DNA of 64,000 nt from QHXN01 sp963785125. Lineage in GTDB: Bacteria > Acidobacteriota > Blastocatellia > Pyrinomonadales > Pyrinomonadaceae. The stretch spans positions 496,001 through 560,000 of the forward strand of contig CAWATU010000003.1 in the NCBI GenBank assembly GCA_963785125.1. Reading direction: 5' to 3'. The notes under the pieces were generated by a model. It had not been told where the DNA came from, did no database searches, and saw nothing but the letters and a program-made list of their open reading frames with translations. The position numbers were made by a program, and so were the translations under genes. Shown one piece after another: positions 34,145-42,879 of the stretch. Every line of letters starts with the position of its first letter. Positions within the stretch are counted from its first letter, which is position 1.

Positions 34145-34462
34145 GAGTTTTGAGCCTCCGTGCGGCAAGAATAACACGCCCCGCGGTTGTACGTTACCCG
34201 AACATCGGTGTCAGCTTCAGTACAGAAAAGAGGCCAAAATATGGCCAATCCGTTGTAACTACGCGCCCGCTCAAGAGGGCACGGTGGTTGCGTAACTCGT
34301 GGACAGGTGAATCCTTGCTCGAAGCGTATGTCTCTCCGGTTTCCAACGCTTCTCCCCGTACATCTGTGGAGCAGGGGGCGGCGCTGTCTTCTAAACGACG
34401 CGGACGCCTCGCCTAACTTTCTGAATCCGGTAATTGTGAAGCAACATTTGGAGGGAAGAGCA
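34145..34462. other. Divergent intergenic region osmC / glycine-zipper gene
   Basis: A 318-bp non-coding stretch between divergent genes. The only structure noted is a short hairpin GGCCA...TGGCC at 34232-34246. No convincing promoter boxes or RNA motif were recognised. The frame upstream of the GTG at 34463 is open to 34307 but has no coding character. Confidence 0.5.
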
Positions 34463-36508
34463 GTGAACATAATCAGACAGACAATCTCCGTGGCGCTCGT
34501 CGCCGCCATGCTCAGCCTCGGGCTGGCCACGGCGCAGGCGCAGCGCCCGTCTCGCATGAACGACCGGCAGGTCGAAAGCGCTCTGCGCCGCGTCGAGACC
34601 GACGCCGACCGCTTCCGTGCGAGCTTCGCGACCGCGCTCGACCGCAGCCGCTGGAACGGGACGAGCACCGAAGACCAGTTGAACGGCTACGTGCAGAACT
34701 TCGAGACCGCGACCGATGCTTTACGCTCGCGCTTCAACGCGCGCAACGCGGCTGCCGCCGACGTGGAGAACGTCCTACGTCAGGCCGCGTTCCTGAACGA
34801 TTTCATGATGCGCAACCGGCTCGACATGCAGGTCATGAACGACTGGACGACGCTGCGCGCCGACCTCGACGCGCTCGCACGCGTCTACAACGTGACGTGG
34901 GACTGGACGCGGCAGACGGGCGCGACCTACGGCAACGATGGCTACGGTAACAACGTCCCCGGCCGCACGCCGACGGGCGTCGCCTACCGCATCAGCGACC
35001 GCCAGCTCGACGCCATCATCCGCCGCGTCGAGACCGGCGCCGACCGCTTCCGCGCCAGCATGGGCAACTCGCTCGACCGCAGCCGCTACGACGGCACGCG
35101 CGCCGAGGGCAACATCAACCAGTTCATCGGCGACTTCGAGAAGGCGACCGACCAGCTCCGCTCGCGCTTCGACGCGAAGACTTCCGTGGCCTCGGACGTG
35201 GAGAGCGTCCTGCGCCAGGCGACCTACATCGACGACTTCATGAACCGCCAGACGCTCTCGATGAGGGCCGAGAACGACTGGACGACGCTCCGTGGCGACC
35301 TGAACCAACTCGCGTCTGCTTACAGCGTGGCGTGGAACTGGGACGTGCGCTCGATGCCGGGCTACGGCAACAACACGACGGCCGACACGAACGTCTTCGG
35401 CGATCAGCGTCGCGGCGGTGGCGGCGTGCGCGCGGCGAACCGTCTGACCGGCACGTTCCGCCTCGACACGACGCAGAGCGACAACTCGACGACGGTCGCG
35501 GAGACGGCCGTCCGCAACCTGCCTAACAATGAGCGTATGCGTGTGCGCGAGCAGCTCATGCGCCGTTTGGAATCGCCCGAGATGTTGGCGATTGAGCGCA
35601 ACGGCAACAGCGTGACCATCGCCAGCTCGCGCGCGCCGCAGACGACCTTCACGGCCAATGCCGGCGAGAACCGCGAGCAACTCCCCAACGGCGGCTACTC
35701 GCGCGTCGATTCGACCATCGTCGGTGACAAACTCGTCGTCCGCTCGGCGGGCAACCGCGAGACCGACTTTACAGTGACGTTCGACCCGATTGAGGGCGGG
35801 CGCCGCCTGCGCGTGACGCGCGAAATCTGGAACGAACGTCTGGGCGTGAACCCCATCGTCGTGCAGAACGTCTACGAGCGCACTTCGGAAGTGGCCGAGT
35901 GGAACGTCTACAACGGGACGAACGCGGGCTACAGCCAGTCGGGCTCACAGACGGGCACCATCTCCACGGCCGCGGGCGACTTCGTCATCCCCGACGGGCA
36001 GATGCTGACGGCGAGGCTTGAGACCGACCTCTCGACCCGCACGGTGCAGACGGGCGACCGCTTCACGATGACCGTGACCTCGCCCGCGCAGTTCCAGGGC
36101 GCCGTCATCGAGGGGCACGTCGCGAGTTCGAGCCGTTCGGGCCGCGTCACGGGGCGCTCCGACATGTCGCTCAACTTCGACACGATTCGCTACAACGGGC
36201 GCAGCTACCAGTTCGCCGGCTTCATCGACAGCGTCCGCACGCAGGGCGGCGAGACGGTGCGAGTGGACAACGAAGGCACGGTGCGTGATGAAGGCAGTCG
36301 CGGCACGCAGACCGCGCAGCGCGCGGCCATCGGCACGGCGGTCGGCGCCATCATCGGCGCCATCGCGGGCGGCGGCAAGGGCGCGGCCATCGGCGCCATC
36401 GTCGGCGCGGGTGCCGGCGCGGGCTCCGTCTACGTCCAGGGCCGCGAAGACCTCGAACTGCTGAGCGGCAGCGAGGTGACCATCCGCGCCAGCGCGCCGA
36501 ACCGGTAA
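34463..36508 (+). CDS. Secreted duplicated-helical-domain protein with glycine zipper
   Basis: A 681-residue protein of unknown function. It starts at GTG 34463 after GGAGGGAAGAG and has a signal peptide (ISVALVAAMLSLGLATAQAQ). Residues about 25-145 and 155-275 are two tandem copies of one helical domain: each has RQ(V/L)...RRVET.ADRFRAS, RSRFxA, DVExVLRQA and NDWTTLR.DL. A beta-rich lipocalin-like middle part follows (TGTFRLDTTQSDNSTTVAETAVRNL). Then comes a domain beginning FVIPDGQMLTARLETDLSTRTVQTGDRFTMTV, and a glycine zipper at the C-terminus (AIGTAVGAIIGAIAGGGKG). The zipper suggests insertion into or association with a membrane. Probably an envelope structural or stress protein. Confidence 0.72.
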   Translation: MNIIRQTISVALVAAMLSLGLATAQAQRPSRMNDRQVESALRRVETDADRFRASFATALDRSRWNGTSTEDQLNGYVQNFETATDALRSRFNARNAAAADVENVLRQAAFLNDFMMRNRLDMQVMNDWTTLRADLDALARVYNVTWDWTRQTGATYGNDGYGNNVPGRTPTGVAYRISDRQLDAIIRRVETGADRFRASMGNSLDRSRYDGTRAEGNINQFIGDFEKATDQLRSRFDAKTSVASDVESVLRQATYIDDFMNRQTLSMRAENDWTTLRGDLNQLASAYSVAWNWDVRSMPGYGNNTTADTNVFGDQRRGGGGVRAANRLTGTFRLDTTQSDNSTTVAETAVRNLPNNERMRVREQLMRRLESPEMLAIERNGNSVTIASSRAPQTTFTANAGENREQLPNGGYSRVDSTIVGDKLVVRSAGNRETDFTVTFDPIEGGRRLRVTREIWNERLGVNPIVVQNVYERTSEVAEWNVYNGTNAGYSQSGSQTGTISTAAGDFVIPDGQMLTARLETDLSTRTVQTGDRFTMTVTSPAQFQGAVIEGHVASSSRSGRVTGRSDMSLNFDTIRYNGRSYQFAGFIDSVRTQGGETVRVDNEGTVRDEGSRGTQTAQRAAIGTAVGAIIGAIAGGGKGAAIGAIVGAGAGAGSVYVQGREDLELLSGSEVTIRASAPNR

Positions 36509-36540
36509 GGCCGAAAGGCTAAAGCCGAACTCAAAGACGG

Positions 36541-36571
36541 AGGCCGGGCGTCCCGAAAGGGAGCCCGGCCT
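36541..36571 (+). terminator. Intrinsic terminator after glycine-zipper gene
   Basis: AGGCCGGGC (36541-36549) pairs with GCCCGGCCT (36563-36571), with further TCCC/GGGA pairing and a GAAA loop, followed by CTTGTTCTT. Confidence 0.85.
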
Positions 36572-36635
36572 CTTGTTCTTCATTCAGCGTTCAAACCTCC
36601 GCATTTTCGACGACGCTCACGCTCGCTTCACTCAC

Positions 36636-36646
36636 TGTGCTAGTAT
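36636..36646 (+). promoter_or_regulatory. Extended -10 promoter upstream of receiver gene
   Basis: TGTGCTAGTAT, identical to the 6S RNA promoter at 3766-3776. No clear -35. The leader to the start codon at 36762 is about 110 nt. Confidence 0.45.
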
Positions 36647-36761
36647 TTCTCAGCCCTTAACCTCTCTGTCTTGAAAAAACGTTTGGAACTATCCAGAGGC
36701 ACGAACCCGTGGGTGGAGTGCCCGGGGCCGGCGCTATGTGCGGCGGCGCGTGGTGTAAACG

Positions 36762-37166
36762 ATGGCCGCAATTTTGATCGTTGACGACGAAGACGTGGTG
36801 CGCGACGTGCTCTACGACCTCTTCTCAGAAGACCACATGTGCCACGCCGCGGCCACGGCCGAGCAGGCGCTCGCATACCTCGGCGAGCAGACCTACGACG
36901 CGGTACTCACCGACATCTCGATGCCGGGGTTGAGCGGCGTCGAACTCCTCGGACACCTCCGACGCGAGCAGCCCGACACGCCCGTTATCGTCGTCTCAGG
37001 CATCGGCGACCGCGAGCACGCCGAGGGACTTATGCGCCTCGGCGCCTTCGACTTCATCCTCAAACCCTTCACGCTCGACGCCGTCCAGCAGAGCGTCGCC
37101 CGCGCGCTCGAACAGAGTCGCACACAGAATGCCAGCCGCAGCGCGGGCACTGCCGGCGACGCGTGA
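36762..37166 (+). CDS. Single-domain response regulator
   Basis: A 134-residue CheY-like receiver. The acidic pocket VDDED (D8, D9), the phosphoacceptor D51 in LTDISMPG, S79 in VIVVSG and K101 in FILKPF are all present. A short Ser/Ala-rich tail follows and no output domain is attached, so it must act through protein contacts. No histidine kinase is adjacent. It converges on the secretin gene at 37186 with 19 bp between stops. Confidence 0.92.
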   Translation: MAAILIVDDEDVVRDVLYDLFSEDHMCHAAATAEQALAYLGEQTYDAVLTDISMPGLSGVELLGHLRREQPDTPVIVVSGIGDREHAEGLMRLGAFDFILKPFTLDAVQQSVARALEQSRTQNASRSAGTAGDA

Positions 37167-37185
37167 GCGAAGACCCCGCCTCTTA

Positions 37186-39924
37186 CTACCTGACCGAAAT
37201 CTGATCCGTCATCACCTTGACGAGAACCTTGCGCCCGTCGGTCGCGACGAGGTGCACGTCGTCAGCGTCGAAGCGCAGCGCCTCGGCGCCGGCCGAAAGA
37301 GCTTCGACCTCGAAGGTGAGCAGCACGCCCGCGCCGCTGAGCGGCGATGTGGGCGGCGCGACGCTGACGAGAAGAAGCCCCTCGGGCGTCAGCGTGTGCG
37401 TGACGCGCGCGCCGTCGGGCGTCGAGAGCGTGCCGGCGCCGACCGAGCGTAGCGCGAGCACGCGCGTGTCGAGCCTGAAGCTCAGCGCGAGCAGGCCGAG
37501 CGGCGCGTCCGTCTTGAGCAGCACCTTAAGCTGACGCCGCTCACCGACGCGCAGCGGGGTCGGCTCCGACATTAAACGGAGCGAAGCGGCGCTCGTTGCC
37601 GTCGCCGCGGCGAGGTCGGTCAGCGGCTTCTCCGTGATGACCGAGACCGGCGCGGCGGCCGGCGCTTCCGGATTAAGGGAGGCGTTCTTTATGGTCGCCG
37701 CAGGAACGTTCGAGAAGAGCGAGTTGCCGGAGACGGGCTTGAAAACGCCTTGCGTCGGCTTCGGCTTTTCGGATGGCGGAGCCGGGGCCGGGTTTTCGAC
37801 GGGCGCGTCGGGGGCCGCGTCGCGCGCGGCATCGTTCATCAACTCCTTCGGCGCGGGGATGAATGTCGTCTCGGCGGCGGCGGGCTTCACGGCCCCGGCT
37901 CTTACCTCGGCCCAGGTGTGTCTGGCGTCGCCGGGCGGTTGGAGACTTGAGCTGGCGGGCGCGGCCGGGAGCGAGGCGGGCGAGACGGTCGTCGTCGTCG
38001 GCTCGGGCGTCGCGGAGGGCAGTTCGACGCTGGCGTGCGTGGGGAGCACGCGCGCGGCGGCCAACTGTTCCTCGCGCACAAGCTCGGTCATCATCGCTTC
38101 GAGCGTGCCCGTCGTCGGCGTCTGGAGCGTCCCCGACGGATGCATCTCCTCGTCCTCCGGGTTCACGGACGACGCGCGCATGACGTGCGGCGTGACGGCG
38201 ATGACGATGTCGGTCTGCGAGTCCTCGCGCCGCGGCGCGGTGAAGAGTTGGCCGAGCACGGGCACCAGCCCGAGGATGGGCAACCCTTGCCGGCCGCGCG
38301 ATTGCTGGTTCTGCGCGACCGAGGCGATCATCATCGTGCGGTTGTTCTGGATGCGCGCCGTGCCCTCGATATTCCGCTCGGTGAAGGTCGGCGTCAACGC
38401 AGCCGCGCCCGCCGTCCGCGTCACGTCGTTCGACTTGATCGACATTTTCACCTGCACGTCGAGGTTGGGGAAGACCTGCGGCGTGAACTCAAGCGTCAGA
38501 CCCGTCTTCTCGTACTGGATGACCGGGTAGCCGTTGCCGCCGAACAGCCCTTGCGTGGCGCCCGGCTGGGCGTTGTTGCCATCACCGTTCGAGACGGAGC
38601 CGTAGGGCGAGACCGCGGCGGTCTGCACTGGCACGCGCTGGCCGATGTGCGCCGTGGACTTCTCGCCGTCGAAGGCGTGTACCTGCGTCGAGGCGACGAG
38701 CCGCGTGTTGTCGCGACGCTGCAAGGCCGTGAGGGCCGTCGGCGGAACGATGAAGGCCGCGCCCAGCGCCGTCGGGATTGCCGAGAGCGCCTGGGTGACG
38801 ACCTCGCGGCTGCCGCCGATGACGCTCAAACCCTTCTGTATGCCGCCGAGGTTCGCGAGCGTGTCGCCCGTGCCGATCTGGTTGCCGAACTGCAAGAGGT
38901 CTTCGCGCGAGACCTCGAAGATGTTCACGTCCATCACGACTTCGGCGCGCTCCTTGTCGATGGAGCGGAGCAGCTCGCCGACGAGGCGGACGTTCTCGGG
39001 CGTGTCGCGGACGGTGATGGAGTTGGTCGCCTTGTTGGCGGTGATGACGGGCTGGCGCCCGGCCTGCGGCGGAATCGAGGCCGTGATGAGCTGCTTCGCG
39101 TCGTTCGGGTCTACGTTGTAGAGGTAGAAGGTGCGCAGCACCAACTGCTGATACTGCGGTCGCTTGAGCTGGTCGGCGACGACGATGGTGCGCGCCGAGA
39201 GCTTCTGAAAGAAGAGACCCTGCGTGAGGAAGATGTAGTCGAGCGCCTGCGCCGAAGTCACGTCGATGAGGTCAACGTTCACCTCGCGCCTGGGGAAGTC
39301 GCGGTCGAAGACGACGTTGATTCTGATCTGGCGCGCGAGGTAGCGGACGAACTTTTCGAGGTCGCCGCTGTACTGGATCGACTGCAACTGCTCGTTACGC
39401 GAAGGCGCGAGCGTGTCGTCCGCGCGCCGGTTCGTTTCGTAAGCGGTGGGTTGCAGACGCGCCGCGGACTGCGGTCGCGCAACCGGCGCAGAACGTTCGG
39501 CCTCCTTACGCTCGCCCTCGCCGGTCTGAAGTCTGAACGCGCGCTCCATCAAAGAGCGCGCAAGCTCGTTCGCCGGGTCGTAGCCGTAGGCGCGTCGGAA
39601 GGCGTTGTAGGCGCCGAGGTAATCGCCGCGCTCCAGAAGCGCCGCGCCCTGCTGCGAGAACGCCTGCGAGGCGTTGAAGAGTGCGCGGCGGAGGTGGAGC
39701 TGATACTCGCTGTTCGAGGGCTCGGCCGCAGCGGCGAGCGAGAACTCCTCGGCCGCCTTCTCCCACTGCTGCGCCTGCTCGTGCCGCAATCCCTCTTTGT
39801 AGTTCTTCTGCCCCTTGCCCGACCATGCGGCCGCCGCCGGCGCGAGCAGGCAGAGCGTGAGCAGGCTTGAGGCGAGGCGAAGGATTGTGCGCCGCGTGGG
39901 TCGTTCTGTTATGCTGCCGGCCAA
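37186..39924 (-). CDS. Secretin with TPR N-terminus and cohesin-like C-terminus
   Basis: A 912-residue exported protein. A signal peptide (LASSLLTLCLLAPAAAAW) is followed by TPR-like repeats (residues 38-130), a secretin N0/STN-like domain (LEKFVRYLARQIRINVVFDRDF), an N1 domain (RPVITANKATNSITVRDTPENV) and the secretin core ending ILGLVPVLGQLFTAPRREDSQTDIVIAVTPHVMR near residue 590. A long Pro/Ala/Thr linker leads to a C-terminal cohesin-like beta domain (about residues 790-905, LRVGERRQLKVLLKTDAPLGLLALSFRLD). This TPR-secretin-cohesin arrangement is an orphan GspD-like type; no other secretion genes are beside it, so what passes through the pore is unknown. PilQ is separate, at 63177. Confidence 0.87.
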   Translation of the reverse strand: MAGSITERPTRRTILRLASSLLTLCLLAPAAAAWSGKGQKNYKEGLRHEQAQQWEKAAEEFSLAAAAEPSNSEYQLHLRRALFNASQAFSQQGAALLERGDYLGAYNAFRRAYGYDPANELARSLMERAFRLQTGEGERKEAERSAPVARPQSAARLQPTAYETNRRADDTLAPSRNEQLQSIQYSGDLEKFVRYLARQIRINVVFDRDFPRREVNVDLIDVTSAQALDYIFLTQGLFFQKLSARTIVVADQLKRPQYQQLVLRTFYLYNVDPNDAKQLITASIPPQAGRQPVITANKATNSITVRDTPENVRLVGELLRSIDKERAEVVMDVNIFEVSREDLLQFGNQIGTGDTLANLGGIQKGLSVIGGSREVVTQALSAIPTALGAAFIVPPTALTALQRRDNTRLVASTQVHAFDGEKSTAHIGQRVPVQTAAVSPYGSVSNGDGNNAQPGATQGLFGGNGYPVIQYEKTGLTLEFTPQVFPNLDVQVKMSIKSNDVTRTAGAAALTPTFTERNIEGTARIQNNRTMMIASVAQNQQSRGRQGLPILGLVPVLGQLFTAPRREDSQTDIVIAVTPHVMRASSVNPEDEEMHPSGTLQTPTTGTLEAMMTELVREEQLAAARVLPTHASVELPSATPEPTTTTVSPASLPAAPASSSLQPPGDARHTWAEVRAGAVKPAAAETTFIPAPKELMNDAARDAAPDAPVENPAPAPPSEKPKPTQGVFKPVSGNSLFSNVPAATIKNASLNPEAPAAAPVSVITEKPLTDLAAATATSAASLRLMSEPTPLRVGERRQLKVLLKTDAPLGLLALSFRLDTRVLALRSVGAGTLSTPDGARVTHTLTPEGLLLVSVAPPTSPLSGAGVLLTFEVEALSAGAEALRFDADDVHLVATDGRKVLVKVMTDQISVR

Positions 39925-40050
39925 GTTGCACCTCCGGGAATCCGCGTGGCCTGTGGAGACATAGGGGAAGGAATTGATTCGTGTACTCCGGCGCTAAAGA
40001 CGGGAGCGTGGCGTGGGTCGGAGCCGAAAAGAGGCGAAAAACGCTCGACT

Positions 40051-40088
40051 CTGCTCAAAAATATGAGCAGACCTGTTTGATTAAACAG
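40051..40088. promoter_or_regulatory. Two adjacent small palindromes in divergent region
   Basis: CTGCTCA/TGAGCAG (40051-40070, 6-nt loop) and CTGTTT/AAACAG (40073-40088, 4-nt loop) lie side by side, between the divergent secretin and AlkZ-related genes. They may be operators or hairpins. Confidence 0.35.
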
Positions 40089-40131
40089 AGTTGGCCGACG
40101 ATTGTCAAGGTTGGCCCATGATTTTCTGGAA

Positions 40132-40955
40132 ATGTTGAGAACCCTTCCAGAAGAGGTCGAGCTGTTCCGCGACCGCGCATGGCGGCGCGAGCCAGAGGCG
40201 CGCGTCGAGACGGCGACCGACGCCGAGAAGCTCGTCGAAGCGGCGGGCTTCTCGGCGACGATGACGGACTCGCGGCGGCCGGGGCCTTCGCTCTACATCG
40301 CGGTCTGCGGGCGGCGCGACGCACACATGCCGCGCAATGTGCAGAAGGACCCGAGAGCAGCCTGACGTGGGTCTTGAAGGACGAGTTGATGCGGCGCGGG
40401 CGCCTCTACTACGCGAAGCTGACGAAGAACCGTTCGACCTTCGTCGCGCGGCGCCTCGTCCCGCACTTCAACGCGCTCTGGGGCGTCGCACGTCGCGCCG
40501 AAGGCACGACGTTCTCGGATGACGCGCGCGCGGTGCTGAAGGTTCTGCGTAAAGAGTGGGAGATGGCGACATGCGACCTGCGCGAGGCGTCGAAGGTCAC
40601 GGAGCGTCCGCGCTTCACGCGCGCGCTCGACGAGTTACAGCGGACGCTGAAGGTCATCCCGCAGGAAGTCCTGTACGAGCCCTGGTTCACATACATCTGG
40701 GCGCTCAGCGAGGGGCGCTTCGCGGAGGAGCTGTCGAAGAAGGTGAGCAGGGAAGAGGCTCTGCGCGAGTTGGCGCGCACGTATCTTGAGGGCGCGGGGA
40801 TGACCCTGCGCGGCGAACTGTCGAAGGTGACGGGCCTCTCGCGCGCCGACGCGGGCAAGGGCAACCATGCGCTCGTTAAGGAGGGTTACGCCGTGCGCCT
40901 CGAAGAAGGAGTTTACCGTCTGTCGGATTTTGAAGAGAGGCTCGAACGTCTCTAG
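40132..40955 (+). pseudogene. AlkZ-related winged-helix protein, single-base frameshift
   Basis: AlkZ/YcaQ-like proteins are DNA glycosylases that act on crosslinks; the 'AlkZ-related' subgroup is smaller and uncharacterised. The first frame (40132 to about 40352) ends in PSLYIAVCGRRDAHMPRNVQKDP, and the second frame continues ESSLTWVLKDELMRRGRLYYAKLTKNRSTFVA to the stop at 40955. Together they give a normal family layout, with the junction at 40350-40353 where one base (a G) is missing. The distal part contains winged-helix-like segments (GMTLRGELSKVTGLSRADAGKGNHALVKEGYAVRL). As with ymdB, either decay or a sequencing error is possible. Its stop is 3 bp from the convergent membrane-protein stop. 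Confidence 0.72.
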
Positions 40956-40958
40956 GCG

Positions 40959-41750
40959 TCAGACGCCGGGGCGCGGGTCGGGCGGGTCGGGGAGTCGGCT
41001 CAGCTCCCGTTCGATCTCTTCGAGCGCCTCCTGATTATAGCGGACGGAGTCGAGGGCGAGCGGGCGGTTGTCGCGGACGGTGCCGAGGCGTTTGAGGGCC
41101 AGCTCGGTCTCGGTCTGGCTGGCGTCGCGGCTGGCGACGGCCTCGATGAGCTGAAGGCGTGCGTCCATCTCGCGCGCGTGCTCGTCGGCCTCGCGCCGGA
41201 CGCGTTCGAGCCGCTCGCGGTCTTTCCTTAAGTCCTCCTCGACCTCGGCGCGCCCCGCGGCCTGAAGCCCTGAGAGACTTTGCAGGCGTCGCTCGACCTG
41301 CTCCGCGTCGGTGCGTGAGCGCGCGAGCACGCGGGACGCCGTCAGGCGCGCGGCCAGCGTCTCGCGGTAGGCGTCGGCGAGCAGAGGGTTGCGCGCCTCC
41401 ATCTCACGCAGCGTCTGCCGCTGCGCGGCCGACAGCTCGGACGTGAAGAAGGAGAGCTCGTCGGCGGTCACGCCGTCGGCGGCGAGTCGCTCGCGCAGGC
41501 GCCGCTCCCAGAGGCGTTTGTACATCACGACGAGGAAGGCCGCGACCAGCCCGAAGACGGCGAAGATGCCGAAAGTGGAGAGGGCGACCAAAAGCTCCTC
41601 GCCCGGGTTCTCCGTGACGGTGAAGTAGCGGAAGAGGAAGTAGGCCGGCAGCGGCAACGTCACCAGCAGGAAGACGAGCAGCGGCGACCAGCGTAGCGCC
41701 CACGCCTTCAAACGGTCGCCCGAAGTGAGCCTGTTTGCTTTCTCTTCCAA
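40959..41750 (-). CDS. Membrane protein with long coiled coil, unknown function
   Basis: A 263-residue protein with two transmembrane helices (about residues 21-43 and 54-76) followed by a charged helical region. Residues 95-250 are rich in E/R/L with coiled-coil pattern (ERLERVRREADEHAREMDARLQ). No known domain is recognisable. It converges on the AlkZ-related gene and diverges from the VWFA gene. Confidence 0.7.
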   Translation of the reverse strand: MEEKANRLTSGDRLKAWALRWSPLLVFLLVTLPLPAYFLFRYFTVTENPGEELLVALSTFGIFAVFGLVAAFLVVMYKRLWERRLRERLAADGVTADELSFFTSELSAAQRQTLREMEARNPLLADAYRETLAARLTASRVLARSRTDAEQVERRLQSLSGLQAAGRAEVEEDLRKDRERLERVRREADEHAREMDARLQLIEAVASRDASQTETELALKRLGTVRDNRPLALDSVRYNQEALEEIERELSRLPDPPDPRPGV

Positions 41751-41861
41751 ATCCCGCCCCCCGCCGAACCCCTCAAACGATTTTCGGCATCAAAGCTGAG
41801 TCACACCGCACCCACAGGACTTTGCGGCACGACCCCGATACGTTTCACACGGCCGAAAAGC

Positions 41862-41867
41862 TATAAT
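41862..41867 (+). promoter_or_regulatory. Consensus -10 box upstream of the VWFA gene
   Basis: A perfect TATAAT lies 44 bp before the VWFA start, with no good -35 at the right spacing. AGGAGGGG at 41901-41908 is the ribosome-binding site. Confidence 0.5.
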
Positions 41868-41910
41868 AGCAGAGCCTCGCTTGAGGCACAGGCTGGCCCG
41901 AGGAGGGGCG

Positions 41911-42879
41911 ATGAGGAGACCGTACAGAAATCTTGCCGCCGCGCTGTCGTTGGCGTTCACGCTCGCGACCCCCTTCGCCGTGCGCGCGCAGAAGAAGGAC
42001 GGCGGCAACGGCGGGCGCGCCGAGGCGCGGCGCGACGTGCGCACGGTGACCATCCCCGTGACGCTGCGCCTGCCCGAGCGCACGCAACCGGCGGAGGTGA
42101 GCTACCTCGAAGACCTGCAAGTCTTCGAGGACGGCGAGCGGCAGGAGATTCTCGCCATCCGCGGCGCGGGGCGCTCGCCCCTGACGCTGGCCGTGCTCAT
42201 ACAGGACGACCTCGTCTCGTCTGTGAGCAACGAGATAAGGGGCATCGCCGCCTTCGTGCGCAAGCTCCCGCCGGGCTCGCGCGTGATGATCGGGTATTTG
42301 AGTTCGGGCTCGCTGCGCGTCCGGCAGAAGTTCACGAACGACCTCGAACGCGCGGCGAAGTCCCTGCGCATCCCGCTCTCTTCGACCGCGGCCTCGCCCT
42401 ACAACCCCTTCGCGCTGACGAGGGACGCCATCAAGCGCTTTGAGTCGCAGCCCGTCGGCCGTCGCGCCGTGCTGGTCATAAGCGACGGCATCGACCTCTC
42501 GCGCGGCCTGACGAACTCTTCGCCCGCGCAGAGCCTCGACCTGCAACTCGTGGTCAACGATGCGCAGCGGCTCGGCGTTGCCGTCTACACGATGTACGCG
42601 CCGAGCGTGGGTGGCGGCGACCTCTCACTCGTCAACAACGGGCAGGGCTCGCTCCTGCGCCTGTCGGATGAGACGGGCGGGCGCGCCTTCTTCCAGGGCT
42701 CGGGTGCGCCGGTCAGCCTTGACCAGTACCTGCGCGAGCTGGACGCGCTGCTCTCACGTCAGTTCGCCCTGACGTATCTTTCGACCCACCCCGACAAGGG
42801 CTTTCACAAGGTGCGCGTCGTCGCCAACACCGGCGACGCCGAAATCTTCTACCCGAAGGGCTACACGTTTAAGAAGTAG
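41911..42879 (+). CDS. VWFA-related acidobacterial secreted protein
   Basis: A 322-residue protein with a signal peptide (LAAALSLAFTLATPFAVRAQ) and a von Willebrand factor A fold. VSYLEDLQVFEDGERQEIL and LTLAVLIQDDLVSS are typical of the 'VWFA-related Acidobacterial domain' family, with a degenerate MIDAS (IQDDLVSS instead of DxSxS). VGRRAVLVISDGIDLSRG, LQLVVNDAQRLGVAVYTMYAP and LRLSDETGGRAFF complete the domain. These proteins are numerous in Acidobacteria; their role is unknown, perhaps adhesion. The TAG stop lies inside the downstream composite repeat. Confidence 0.87.
   Translation: MRRPYRNLAAALSLAFTLATPFAVRAQKKDGGNGGRAEARRDVRTVTIPVTLRLPERTQPAEVSYLEDLQVFEDGERQEILAIRGAGRSPLTLAVLIQDDLVSSVSNEIRGIAAFVRKLPPGSRVMIGYLSSGSLRVRQKFTNDLERAAKSLRIPLSSTAASPYNPFALTRDAIKRFESQPVGRRAVLVISDGIDLSRGLTNSSPAQSLDLQLVVNDAQRLGVAVYTMYAPSVGGGDLSLVNNGQGSLLRLSDETGGRAFFQGSGAPVSLDQYLRELDALLSRQFALTYLSTHPDKGFHKVRVVANTGDAEIFYPKGYTFKK

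Noticed and set aside
38035..39870. 611-codon open frame antisense to the secretin gene
   Set aside because: Same reason; the minus strand encodes complete secretin domains.
40179..40350. Arg-rich N-terminal extension of the AlkZ-related second frame
   Set aside because: It is a shadow of the correct upstream frame, which encodes the family's N-terminal half; a frameshift explains the data better.
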